Position numbers and translations under genes: made by a program. 64,000 nt of DNA, taken from positions 386,234 to 450,233 of the forward strand of contig NW_006494942.1 in assembly GCF_000471905.2 (NCBI RefSeq). The letters run 5' to 3'. The notes beneath the pieces are model-generated. The model saw nothing but the letters and a program-made list of their open reading frames with translations. It ran no database searches and was not told the origin of the DNA. Source of the DNA: Amborella trichopoda (taxonomy: Eukaryota > Streptophyta > Magnoliopsida > Amborellales > Amborellaceae). Shown here piece by piece: positions 47,044-56,292 of the stretch (its first letter is position 1; every line of letters starts with the position of its first letter).

Positions 47044-50000
47044 ACTTTATTTTTCTTTGACAAGTAAGTCAACATTCGTTGACGTTTCCCAGAATGCCTT
47101 TTCCTTCTTCTTGTTGCTGGATATCTCGTTCATACACATCTTCTCTTTGTTTCCCGAGTCTCTATTGAGTGTGCGTGTGTGTGTGGGTTATGTTCAAGTA
47201 CTTCTCATGGATATTCCCTTAACCTACTTGACATTCATTAGACGCTTATTAATTATTACCGCTGAATTTTGATACAATTTCTTTAAGCGAAGTTTTGTCA
47301 TTAGTGAATGGTAATATAGGTATCTAAGAGAGATTTTAGAAGAACGGCATTTGTAGCTGTTAAAAAGTAATGTTTCATACGTATATGGTCGTGTTACATC
47401 TCATGTGGGTGATGTCATTCCCTACAAAAGATAAACAATTGTATTTCTACTAAGACTTTTACTTGACCCTTGATAAGTGACCTAAACTACTCCTAAATAA
47501 AAAGTCGCTATGTTGAGAACTATGGGTATCATTTGTCCAAAAATGTTGAGTAGGTTTAGAGAATACACTTTGGAGTGGCCTATCAGAACCGTAGCACTAT
47601 CTGTATGTATGCAAATGAGAACTCTATAACCAGAACGAGAAAAATGGGATTCTAGGGCCATGATAAGACCCAAAGCCTCCTTATATTGAATTGGGAAAGA
47701 CTATGCGATTCCATATAGTGAACCACTGCCAAATAGAGCCCTCTGAGATTGGGATCCTTGGTTTCAGTTGAGTTTTGTTGGTCCACTGATGCAAATTCAC
47801 GACCATGAAATGGAAAACAAAAATTGTTGACCTTGAAAATGGAAAACAAAATCAATAGAAGGCAGATGAGCATGGAATCAACAGGGAGCAAAATTGAAAA
47901 CTTTGGTAACTCCTCTTGGGTTGAGATCTCTTCAAACAAGATCATGTCCCTAGTGGAGTCTCGAGCCCCCTTCCATAGGGACCAAGATCCCTTTTAGTTC
48001 GATCAAGATCCCTTGATGGGGGTTAGAGAGTTCCACTCGAGCTCGAGCTGTGGCTCCTAGATCATTGGAGTGTGATTCTAAAGATGGATCCCCTCCCTTC
48101 AAGTAAGCTCCCCTCATTATTTTTGCCTACAAAAGTTTGGCTGTTTTGGTTATCTAATGTTTGTTGATTGAAATATGTAGTGGACTTCAATGGGAGATAT
48201 CTTTCTTGTTTTTTCCTACAATTCTTGGAGAAATATGAGTCTTGAATATTGTTGTGTTTTGGAGAAAGTTTGTAGTTTATCTTATAAAGCAGTCATGTTT
48301 CAATGCGCAGAAAGATTATAGTTTCACGATTTAGCCTGGAATAATTAAGTGAAATAGATGATAATGTGATGCAGAAATAATTCAGCAGGGAAGAAAATCA
48401 AATAATCTGTTGATTGGAAAATTAAAGAGGAGGCCTACAAGCTAGGCCTCAATGACTCTCTGCACTGATCAAACTAGAAAAATATCTCAAAATTCAATTC
48501 TGTAATCCAAATTTTCTACAGAGCCCTTTATAATAAAAGACCTTACTTAGAGAAATCCTAATTCTAATTGAAATAGAAGTCCTAATTAAAATAAAATCCA
48601 TAATTTTATCCTTGATAAAACAAATTATTCCATGAGCACTTTAACTACTTTTCTAAACGACTTTTAAAATCCAAAAGATATTAAAAAACCCTTGAATCCC
48701 TTAACAAAATTAAAAATCCTAAAAATATACCTAAATTGAAATAAAAATATGCATTATTTGAAATTAAACAAAAATTTAAAATAAGTTGAATTTTTCTGCA
48801 TCATAATGTGTAACATACAACTAAAGATATGCACCGTCTTTTTTTAATCATAAGCTATGCATATTTCATATTGGAATCATTGAAATTTTTCCTTGCATTT
48901 GGTTAGCTGATACTTTCATGTTATAGGATTTTGATTGGATATGATTTGTGACCTTGAAGGTTTCATCCTTCCTGCATGGGAATGAGTATTGAGCAAGCTA
49001 AAAAGTTAGATCACTTTTTGTGTTCTGATTGTTCCTCTGAAGATGATGACAAAAGATCTCGCAACTCATATCCTGTGTCGCCACTTGCCGAGCCAAAGGT
49101 GAGCATTTTGAACTTCTATTTGCTGATGCTAGTGAGAAAACTTTCGATTAGATTCGAATGGCGTTATGTTGCTTGTTATTTGTGACTTCTCTGGTACTGA
49201 TATGTGTAATAGTATAAAGCAATTCATTTGAAGTATGCCCGACTTAAAATAGTGCCAGTGTCTTGGTCGTCTAGATACTGATCCCATCTGTGAATAATGT
49301 TGTTTAGATCATATTATGTTAATAAGGTTCACAAATGTTATTGATAGGAAACCATGGGTGAGAAAGGTTCACAAATGTTATTGATAGGAAAACATGGGTG
49401 AGAAAAGTTCTTGAAAGTTATTAAAGGTCTGTCTGACCAGCATTTTAATAGCCCACTGAATTTATCAGCTATAATCTTTACTTTGAAACAAGATTTTTAA
49501 AGGTCTCCCCTTTAATATGGAGTGAGAGCTGCTTTACGAGTATTACATATCTTCTTTACTAATCTGATAATGTTAGTTTTCTCAACAGTGTTAAAAGTAT
49601 CCGAATAGCCATTTGGCAGCTTACTGAGATGCTGGCTTTTATCTTTCCTTAATTAGCTGCATTCCTAATTTCCTCTCCTATGCATTAAGAGTTTAATTAG
49701 TAATATTTAATATCCTGTTTACAGAAGACTCTCTAAAGTAATTCATATCCTTGGTGAAACTTTTTTGGTGATTATTAGAGGTTATAAATAATGAGAATCT
49801 CTCTAATAATTAATAGACTAATGGAGTAATTTCAAAACATAAACTATTAGAGTTTTGTGCTATTTAATGTGATTGTGATTACTCATGTCTCCCTGACTTC
49901 TTTTCTATCTAGAATATAGTAAATCCTGTTTTTGGTCCGAAAGCGCATTCACTAGCTACTTTTCTTGAGAGCATTCACTAGCTACTTTTCTTGAGATTAC

Positions 50001-50278
50001 AGCAACAGCTGATATCTAATACATATGTATTATGCTATAGGCCTTTCCATCCCATAGAAAGCTCAGTTCTTGGCATTGGAACCAAAGGGCAGACATCCTT
50101 ATGATGCTACCCCCTCTATATGTTAATGTTTTACTTGTTACTTATCATGGTCTCATGTGAAGGTTTCTCCTGCTTGATTGTGTAGATGCTTTCTTTTTGT
50201 GTACTTATGATAGCAATTTACTACTCTAAAATTTTGAACAATTAACTACAGGTTGAACCAAAACGCCGTAAGAGATGA
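33709..50278 (+). CDS. EBS: BAH-PHD chromatin reader, EBS-like (EARLY BOLTING IN SHORT DAYS / SHORT LIFE family)
   Basis: The exons are 33709-33781, 35021-35363, 35807-35875, 48960-49098 and 50252-50278 (651 nt; 216 residues, then TGA). All four introns are GT..AG and all junctions keep frame. Exon 1 starts [22 protein letters not shown] domain spans roughly residues 25-139 ([38 protein letters not shown]). A PHD finger spans about 140-187 with ligands C141, C143, C156, C159, H164, C167, C183 and C186. The protein ends with a basic KRRKR, a likely nuclear signal. In Arabidopsis, EBS reads H3K27me3 through BAH and H3K4 methylation through PHD and represses early flowering; this role is carried over by homology. 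The N-terminus ([17 protein letters not shown]) favours EBS over SHL. Introns are 1239, 443, 13084 and 1153 bp. Intron 3 separates C4 from HC3 of the PHD. Confidence 0.93.
33945..34830 (+). repeat. Degenerate tandem array filling intron 1 of the EBS-like gene
   Basis: At least a dozen imperfect copies of a 40-60 bp unit with the pattern TTTTGCAGCTAAATGTGG, TTTTTGGGTCATTGG, ATG-rich spacer. Cores lie near 33956, 33999, 34037, 34080, 34165, 34212, 34263, 34308, 34348, 34456, 34610, 34645 and 34794. Each unit carries a pyrimidine-rich AG that resembles a 3' splice site. Confidence 0.75.
38333..39081. mobile_element. Foldback (MITE-like) element, about 750 bp with arms of about 200 bp
   Basis: Left blocks GGGAAAATGACCTACACCCC, CCCTTGTACCCCGTCAAG and CCAAACCCATCCATTA reappear inverted on the right as GGGGGTAGAGGTCGTTTTCCC, CTTGATGGGGGTACAAGGG and TAATGGATGGGTTCGG in the mirror order. 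Between the arms lies an AT-rich loop with (AAT)n at about 38564-38590 and 38678-38695. There is no coding capacity. The outer limits are approximate. Confidence 0.75.
39610..40205 (-). mobile_element. RTE-type LINE fragment (C-terminal RT region), degenerate
   Basis: Read on the minus strand from 40205: [20 protein letters not shown], then [20 protein letters not shown], then [29 protein letters not shown], and a trailing [16 protein letters not shown] block with frameshifts. These are the conserved last 200 residues of plant RTE LINE reverse transcriptases. Several stops and shifts make it dead. It is antisense to the host gene. Confidence 0.75.
40454..40704. mobile_element. Mutator-like MITE (233 bp) with 9-bp target duplication
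   Basis: The element 40463-40695 begins GGGAAAGTATATAATGAGAC and ends GTCTCATTGTATACAATCCC, terminal inverted repeats of about 33 bp. Inner parts (GATGGTCACAATTAA versus TAATTGTGATCTCCC) continue the palindrome. It is flanked on both sides by the perfect direct repeat ATATGTTTA (40454-40462 and 40696-40704). A 9-bp duplication is the mark of Mutator-like insertion. Confidence 0.85.
41788..42016. repeat. 113-bp tandem duplication
   Basis: TTGCATTGATAAA starts at 41788 and 41901. Both copies carry GATGGCTGTGGTGTATGTGA, GTACA.TGTCCAA and AACATGC.TATGCATATTGAT. Confidence 0.8.
43672..43702. repeat. (TA)n microsatellite
   Basis: An uninterrupted TA run. It abuts the 3' end of the LINE fragment on its right and may derive from that element's tail. 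Confidence 0.85.
43704..44315 (-). mobile_element. 5'-truncated LINE with zf-RVT domain
   Basis: On the minus strand the frame starts [19 protein letters not shown] and continues FASFIWAQL and [14 protein letters not shown]. This is the reverse-transcriptase zinc-binding domain at the C-terminus of plant LINEs. Its 3' part (43913 to 43704) includes a T10 run on the plus strand (43841-43850) and the typical LINE tail TTTGTACTCCTTTTAGTTAA. Homology begins abruptly at about 44315, as expected for 5' truncation. Confidence 0.75.
44812..45012. mobile_element. Decayed relative of the Mutator-like MITE
   Basis: It shares GGGAAAGTATA, GTCCAT, TGA.TAGACTCCAAGTT, GAACTTTGTGACA and ATTGTGACC in the same order and spacing as the MITE at 40463-40695, but the terminal repeats are eroded. 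Confidence 0.5.
45040..45337. mobile_element. Short palindrome-rich element beside the gap
   Basis: It holds repeated CATGCTATGTCCGTGACGG-type words in both orientations and ends with GGGCGAAACCACTGTTCATT..CTTCCATG. That terminal block recurs in direct orientation at 46115-46165, the end of the next foldback element. It is probably another member of the same MITE family. Confidence 0.4.
45345..45430. repeat. (TA)n and GA-rich low-complexity sequence before the gap
   Basis: A TA run at 45350-45382 is followed by GAGAGA and AGTAGTAG repeats and then the gap. The two open frames that seem to cross the gap on the minus strand are artefacts. Confidence 0.75.
45468..45729. other. Assembly gap (262 N)
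   Basis: A run of 262 undetermined bases between simple repeats on the left and a foldback element on the right. Confidence 0.99.
45730..46160. mobile_element. Foldback MITE, arms of about 150 bp
   Basis: The left arm GGGCGAAAATGAACAATGAT, CGCCGTCCAAAGTTCATCGC and CGGTCACGATTGTCC returns inverted at 46065-46140 (GGACAATCGTGATCGTGCG, CACTTTGGACGGTGATGAGG, GGCGAAATCACTGTTCATTT). The loop is T/A-rich. The left end touches the gap, so its start may be missing. Confidence 0.75.
46995..47042. repeat. (TA)n(TG)n compound microsatellite
   Basis: About 13 TA units followed by about 10 TG units. Confidence 0.9.
47482..47775 (-). pseudogene. Possible RNase H-like fragment of a retroelement
   Basis: The minus-strand frame [12 protein letters not shown], stop, [39 protein letters not shown] has the spacing of an RNase H core (KEA..GL..ALE, then a TDS-type Asp). 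One in-frame TAG interrupts it. The match is short; a chance resemblance is possible. Confidence 0.4.
48362..48808 (-). mobile_element. Solo LTR (437 bp) with perfect 5-bp target duplication
   Basis: The LTR runs 48367-48803. It starts TGATGCAGAAA and ends TTTTTCTGCATCA, an 11-bp terminal inverted repeat with TG..CA ends, flanked by TAATG on both sides (48362-48366 and 48804-48808). On the minus strand it contains TATAAAGGGC, which orients it. Size and structure fit a Copia-type LTR left by recombination. It ends 156 bases before exon 4. Confidence 0.85.
49340..49415. repeat. Small tandem duplication in intron 4
   Basis: Two near-identical copies of about 39 bp containing TTCACAAATGTTATTGATAG. 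A second small perfect duplication (26 bp, GCATTCACTAGCTACTTTTC..) is at about 49949-50000. Confidence 0.8.
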
Positions 50279-51000
50279 TGATAGATGCTGTGTGCTGAAG
50301 GGAAAAAGTACTGTTCTGATGAGTCTGAGGTAAGCATTTCCATGAAATGTGTTGGTCATCGTGTGGAATTGTACAGTACAGAGAACAGACTGTGCTTGCA
50401 CCAATCAACCGAAGGCTCTGAGCATGCCTTGTGACACTATATATATATACATCTATATTTTTCTACTTATCCTGTCTAGGTTTGGAGATGGTTTTCTTTT
50501 TCAATCTCTCTCGAGACTGGCTGAGATGTGTGTGTGAAACCATATGCAACTCTTGTGATTGTACACCTGTGCACATTGGCAGTCTTGTTCGGGATAATTG
50601 GCATCTTTGGCTCTTCAAAATTAAATCCTGAGGTGAAAGAAAGAAAACCTCTCAGAAAATATGGAGGTGTCTGTGTTTTTTCTTTTTCCTTGGCAAACGA
50701 GAACACAAACACCGTTAGTGCATGTACTTGGTTTGTGTCCAGAGCGATTTCTGTTGAGTTATTCTCATCAAGTTAATATCTTGGGATTGTGTGAATCACA
50801 ATTGCATTCAATTTTGCAACAAGTTGCCTGGTCCTTACATTGTGATCGTCTTTGATGCCATTGGTTCGAGCATTAGTGTGCTTCTATTGAGATTGTTTAC
50901 CGAGGAAAATGATTTCATGAAAGCCTACCAGGAAGCATTCCATCTTGCCTTTATCTATTTTTTTGCCTTTCACGTAGCAAGGTTTTTTGTTTTTAATTTT
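50279..51000 (+). other. Presumed 3' UTR and 3' flank of the EBS-like gene
   Basis: After the TGA the sequence has GAG|GTAAGC near 50328, a possible donor of a 3'-UTR intron, and then plus-strand frames (50349-51003) with no recognisable domain. No clear polyadenylation signal could be assigned before the AT-rich stretch that begins near 51000. Confidence 0.4.
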
Positions 51001-51990
51001 TAATTACTTTTGGGGGTCAAAATTAATTATATTTATAAGATTTGAATAAAAAATATATGATTTTTACCAATATCTAATTTTTATAATTAGTATAGAAATG
51101 TGTACTTAACTCGAGGGAATCAAGGAGAAATTATAAATATAATATTCTAATAAGAATAAATTATTTTCATTTAAATTTAATTTGTTATTTATTATAATTA
51201 TAATTATGTTACATTATTTTTAAATTTATTTATTACAAAATAATAATTGTAAATATAATATATATCATATTTATTATCCAATCATGAAGATAAAGAGGAG
51301 AGAGATTGTACATGGAAAAAATGATAAATTTTAAAATAATAAAATTTTTAAAACAATATAATTTGTAATTACAATTATCGAATAATTATAACATTAAATT
51401 TCTAATAAAAATAAATTATTCTTACAAATACCTACTTTTTACAATTAATTTTCTTTTTCATTTTTACTTTTTGAATTACGTTTTGGGGACAAAAATAATA
51501 TATAATTATAAGATTTGAACAAAAAATATATTATTTTGGCACAATTTGGTAATGTAACGACCATTCATATCACAATCATATAAAGTAGAAAATGCATTAT
51601 TCATGGTAACATGCAAACCAGTCAATAAAAGAACATGAAAAGTTCAAAGTAGTTGCCTACATTTGAGATTTACTTAAAAAACCATTGAAGACAAAATTCT
51701 AGGGCATTAGAAATAATCAGGAAGCTCACAAAGACATGAGATTATGAAATATTAAAGAACATAGCCTAAATCTTAAATACTTGTGATTATAGAGGACTAT
51801 AACAGAAAAAGTTATTGGGTGAACAAAAATATTTAACATTAAGAATAAACAAAAAATTTATGTAATATAAGCTGCATTACTCACTATCAAGCTCAATTTG
51901 GATGGGTGGGTCGCAATCAAATTGATGGTTTCCGATGGAGATAGCAACCAAAAAGTTTCGTTACCTACAATGAAATAGGGAATGAGAAAT
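51001..51990. other. AT-rich intergenic DNA
   Basis: Very AT-rich (ATAATTATAA-type words), no gene or repeat family recognised on either strand. Confidence 0.5.
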
Positions 51991-52720
51991 CAATAGAGGG
52001 AGAGAATTTGAGAAAACCGTAGATGGAGAAGAAAGATTGGGAATGAGAAATCAGTAGAGGGGAGAGAATTTGATAAAACCATAGAGAGAAGAAAAAAATT
52101 TAAGACGATCATATAAATGAGATGGAGAGAGTGGGTGAAACATTTTAGGAGGGAGAGATACTTGACGAAAGAGGGAGAGAGAAAAATAGAGTCCAAAATC
52201 TCATTCATCCCTATGATAAGAGAGATACCTTAGTCAATTTTAGGAAAGCGGGAGAGAGAAATAGAAAAACAATAGAGATGGAGAGAGTGGGAGAAAAAAT
52301 TTAGGAAAGAGGGAGAGATAAATATTGGGAGAGAGTGAGAGTGGGAGAGGAGATTATAGGAAAGAATATTTAATATATGAAATAGTATGAAAGAAAGAAA
52401 ATCCCATATAAGAAGATGAAAATCATGCTTATCTCTATGAAAAAAAAAAAAAAAGGGAAATTTGATGTGTGAAGAGGGAAAGTTAGAGAGAGCGAGAGAG
52501 ATGCGAGGAGAGAGAATTAGAGAGAGAGAGAGATGTGTGGAGAGAGATATAAAGAGAGGGAGGGAGATTTTAGGAAAGAGGAAGTGAGAGATAAAAAAAA
52601 CTACAAGAGGGAGAGAAAATTTAGGAAAGAGGGAGAGGGAGAAATATGGGGGAGAGAGAAATCATAAAAAATAATATCTAATATAGTGAGAGTGAGAGAC
52701 CAAAATGGACAAAATTTGTC
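51991..52720. repeat. GA-rich degenerate repeat
   Basis: Runs of GGGAGAGAGAAA with interspersed AATATTTAGGAAAG words. The section 51978-52090 contains an approximate 62-bp duplication of GGGAATGAGAAATCA, ATAGAGGGAGAGAATTTGA. Confidence 0.75.
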
Positions 52721-52753
52721 ACAAAATGATAGTGATAGTATCATCTTTAATTT

Positions 52754-52996
52754 GTGATCAAAATAAAGGCTTGGAATGTCATGAATCGTGTCGAATTGGT
52801 GATCGAAGAATCACAAATTTATGGAACTTGGCCGGATTTTGGGTTCTTTTTTAAAAATCCGTTTCAAGACGATCAAATGGTATCAAAACGTGTAATGATT
52901 CAAGCATTAATTCTACAACGCCTGAATTACCACCGTAAGCGTCCAAAAAAGTTCCCGAGGCCTAGCAATGGAAAGAAGCCCCCTATGGAGCGATAA
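52754..52996 (+). other. Small open frame of unknown nature (80 codons)
   Basis: The frame from ATG 52754 contains GTWPDFGFFFKNPFQDD and a basic tail NYHRKRPKKFPRPSNGKK. It matches no family I recognise. It lies about 150 bases upstream of the TATA box of the next LTR-like region, so it may be the end of an internal retroelement region or chance. Confidence 0.2.
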
Positions 52997-53138
52997 TTTT
53001 ATTATTTGTTGAAAAATGTTGAAGGGTATTTTAGTCATTTGATCAAAAAATGAGATTAATATTTTAATTCATTAAATGTGTATTTTTTTGACATATTTGG
53101 TTGTTTTTGAGCAATCCACTCTTGTTTTAGGATTGTTT

Positions 53139-53146
53139 TATATAAG
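53139..53146 (+). promoter_or_regulatory. TATA box of a plus-strand LTR-like promoter
   Basis: TATATAAG on the plus strand, followed within 700 bases by a long CT-rich leader, the arrangement seen in the other CT-rich LTRs here. Confidence 0.5.
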
Positions 53147-53175
53147 GAACTCAATCATTTGCAATACTTTCTCTT

Positions 53176-53357
53176 GAATTCTTAAGAATTTTTTTCTTGA
53201 AAGCTCTTGAAATTAAGATTTAGGCTTGCACTTTTGCTTTGGTTTCAAACTTAAAACTCAAGGTTAGAATTCTTAAGAATTTTTTTCTTGAAAGCTCTTG
53301 AAATTAAGATTTAGGCTTGCACTTTTGCTTTGGTTTCAAACTTAAAACTCAAGGTTA
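53176..53357. repeat. Perfect 91-bp tandem duplication
   Basis: GAATTCTTAAGAATTTTTTT begins at 53176 and 53267, and as far as I can read the two 91-bp copies are identical, ending in CTCAAGGTTAGA. It is a very recent duplication in old DNA, just downstream of the TATA box. Confidence 0.9.
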
Positions 53358-53890
53358 GAGGAGAGAGAAGAAAATACCCCTAGGAACCCTTCACTCCCTA
53401 GAATCCCAAAATTCTAACTATCTTAGAACTCTAACTCCCAATCCTACTCCATACACCCTACACCCTATCTTAGCTTTCTTACACCCTACCCTACTCCATA
53501 CACCATAGTACCATACATCCTAGCTTTCCTACATCCTACCTTATCCCATACACCTTAGTCACACTAATACACTATAGAACCTATACACCCCAAGGCTCCC
53601 ATGCATACTAATTTAGCCTATGCACCCTAACTTTCATTCACCATACCTCACCCCAACCAACCTAAGCCATACATCTAGACCTTAGACCCTATCCATGACC
53701 TACAAAGACCAAGGCTTCTCTTTCAAATGTATGCAAAGGGACCCATGAAGGTACACCAAACCCGAGTCGTCTAAGTCGACTCTCTCCTCTCCACTCTCCT
53801 CTTCTTTCTTTCTTCCTTTATTTCTCTCTTCTCTCTCTCTTTCTCTCTCCTCCACTCAAACTCACAACATTAGGTTTGAGGCCTCCCTCC

Positions 53891-53933
<43 letters not shown>

Positions 53934-54109
53934 GGACCTACAGCGGGTCCGAGCCCCCTCCTCTCTCACTCTCTCTCTCCCCTCTGCCCTGACCCACATC
54001 AGGTCCGAGCCCTCCTTTCTTTCTCTCCTCTCTCTCTCTCACCATATTCACAGGCCCATTCCCTATCTCCCCTTCTTTTCTCCCTAAATCTTTCATCTCT
54101 TCCTACTAT

Positions 54110-54445
54110 GCACAGTCCCATAGCGGGTCCGTGACTTCTGCCCCCACTCCCTCTCTCCACTTCTTTCTCCCTCAATCTCTCCTCTCTTCCTACTGTACAA
54201 GGACCTACAGTGGGTCCGTGGCTGCTGCCTCCACTCCCTCTCTCCCATTCTTTCTCCCTTAATCTCTCATCTCTTCCTACTGTGCAGGGACCCATAGCAG
54301 GTTTGTGACTGTTGTCCCTGCCCTCACTCCCACTCTCCTCTTCTTTCTCCCTCAATCTCTCCTCTCTTCCTACTGTGTATGGACCCATAGCGAGTCTGTG
54401 ACTACTGCCCCTCTCTCAATCTCTCTACTTCCTAAATTCTCTCTC
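54110..54445 (+). repeat. 87-93 bp tandem repeat, four copies
   Basis: The unit has GGACCCATAGCGGGTCCGTG, then CT-rich sequence with TCTCTCCTCTCTTCCTACTG. Its register points are 54121, 54208, 54295 and 54388. Single related units are seen at 53936-54010 and 56290-56345. Confidence 0.8.
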
Positions 54446-54980
54446 TCTCCATTCTCCCATTCTCTTTCATTCACCTTTCTTCTCTCTCTCCTCTACGTAA
54501 CTATTCTCTCACTCTCTCTCCTCTACATAACTATTCTGTCTCTCTCTCTCTTATTATGTCCATTCTCTCTTTTTCTCTCTCCAAATCTTTCTCCTTAAAA
54601 AAACATGTATCTCACTCTCTCTCCCCCTCACATTTTCATCTATATTCCCCCTCCTTTTATTCTTGTCTCACTCTCTCCTTATCTTCTTTCTATCCCTCTC
54701 CCTCATTCTCGTCTCTCTTTTTTTTTATCTTCTCTTCATCCTTATCTCTGCCTTATTCTCTCTCTTTTTCTCTTTCTCTCTTTCTCCCTCTCTACTCCCC
54801 ATCGCTTACTTGTTGCCTTCACAGAGCACGGGACAACAACAAGGTTGCTGCCCCCTTTTTTTTCTCCCTTATCCTCTCACTTTCACTCCCTCCTCTGTCA
54901 CCAACCTGCGTTAATGGCGGGTCCATCTCCACTCCGTCACCCCTCCTTCATTCTGTCATGGTCTCCCTCATTCTCTCCCA

Positions 54981-56292
54981 TAGTTAGCAAAACGGCGTTT
55001 TAAACGCGATTTTTGAAAAAGTCGGAGTTTTTTTTAAAAACGTTTTAAACTGCGTATTTTTCAAAAGAGCGTAAAAAAATCGCATTTTTTTCATGAAGAA
55101 GTTTAATACAAATTTTTTTAATTTTTATAAGAAGTCGTTTCAAAAAAACATTTCTATTAACAATCCTCCATGGTACACTCAAAGAGAACCATGTGATAGA
55201 GGACATCTCATCGATGGGTACACAGAGAGAAAGATAAACATCTCAAAGAAATTAGGAAAAAATAAAGATAAATAATTTTCAAAAATCCCCAAATTGAACT
55301 ACATCACGAATGCTTGATGGGTATGGAGATAGATAGATATAGAGATAGAGGAAAATTGTAACCACTGTTTATAATGCAAGCTTTAGAGAAAGAGAACCAC
55401 TGTTTACATTGAAGTATAAATTTAACAATAGCTTTTAAAAATCCCTAAATTGAACAACATTTCAAAGAAATTAGGAAAAATAGAGGAACAATCTGATAGA
55501 GAACTTCCAAATCACATAAAAAATCCCAATTTTAACATACCTAAAAAATCCCCAGATTAACATAGATCAAATAATATATTAGGAAAAATAAACTAAGGAA
55601 ATTTTTTTTCCCTAAGCCTGATTCAAGCCATCAGATTATAAAATACAGCACGATTCCCATCTGATTTTCTTCACAAGAAGTTCACCATCTGCTTCAAAAA
55701 GACAACACCATTCTGATCCAGAAGAAGTTCAACTTGTTTGCTCTTCTGTGTTCCTTTGAGAGATCCGTGGTCACCCCACACCTCCGCTCTCTCTCTCTCT
55801 CTCTATTTCTTTCTCTACATCCACCTCTCTCTTCCTCTGTATTTCTTTCTCATATGCCATCTCTCTCTCTCTCTCTGTCAAAGGAAATGGTCACCCCCCT
55901 CTTGTCTTCTCTCTCTAAAAGTGTAAATATAGTGCAAAAGGATAGTATAGTACATATTGATATAATTAGTATGGTGTATAGTTAGTAAGGTTAATATGGT
56001 ATATAGTTAATAATGGTGTAGAGTTAGTATGGTGCATAGTTAGAATAGCTAATTTATTGACTATAGTGTTAGCATAGTTAGCATAAATAGAATGCCCTTT
56101 TTTAAACTTATCCATATTTTTCACTCCAATTTTTTGAGCCTAGTTCGCTATATTCGTGACATTTTTACATAAAGTATTTTTTTCGATTTGTATATTTGAC
56201 CCGATTTTTTCATCCGACTTTTAAAAATAAAAACAATTTATTTCTGATTTTATGGTGAATCGATATATTGATATTCCCCTACTTGCTAACTA
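54981..56292. mobile_element. DNA-transposon-like element (1.31 kb) with perfect 10-bp terminal inverted repeats
   Basis: It starts TAGTTAGCAA and ends TTGCTAACTA. Near both ends are further inverted words (TTGAAAAAGTCGGA left; ATCCGACTTTTAAAA right). It sits exactly between two copies of a CT-rich leader. There is no coding relic; the interior has a CT run (55785-55880) and degenerate TATAGTTAGTATGG repeats (55960-56070). If the outer TA is the target duplication, the repeats are GTTAGCAA/TTGCTAAC. Superfamily is not decided. Confidence 0.6.

Larger units (their letters stand above)
35876..48959 (+). other. Intron 3 of the EBS-like gene, about 13.1 kb, TE-rich
   Basis: Donor TG|GTAAGAAT at 35876, acceptor ACCTTGAAG|G ending at 48959. 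It holds at least seven TE remains, several microsatellites and an assembly gap, listed separately. The stretch 35876-38330 shows no identifiable insertion and is ordinary AT-rich intron. Reading into the intron from exon 3 meets TAA directly after Trp162. Confidence 0.85.
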
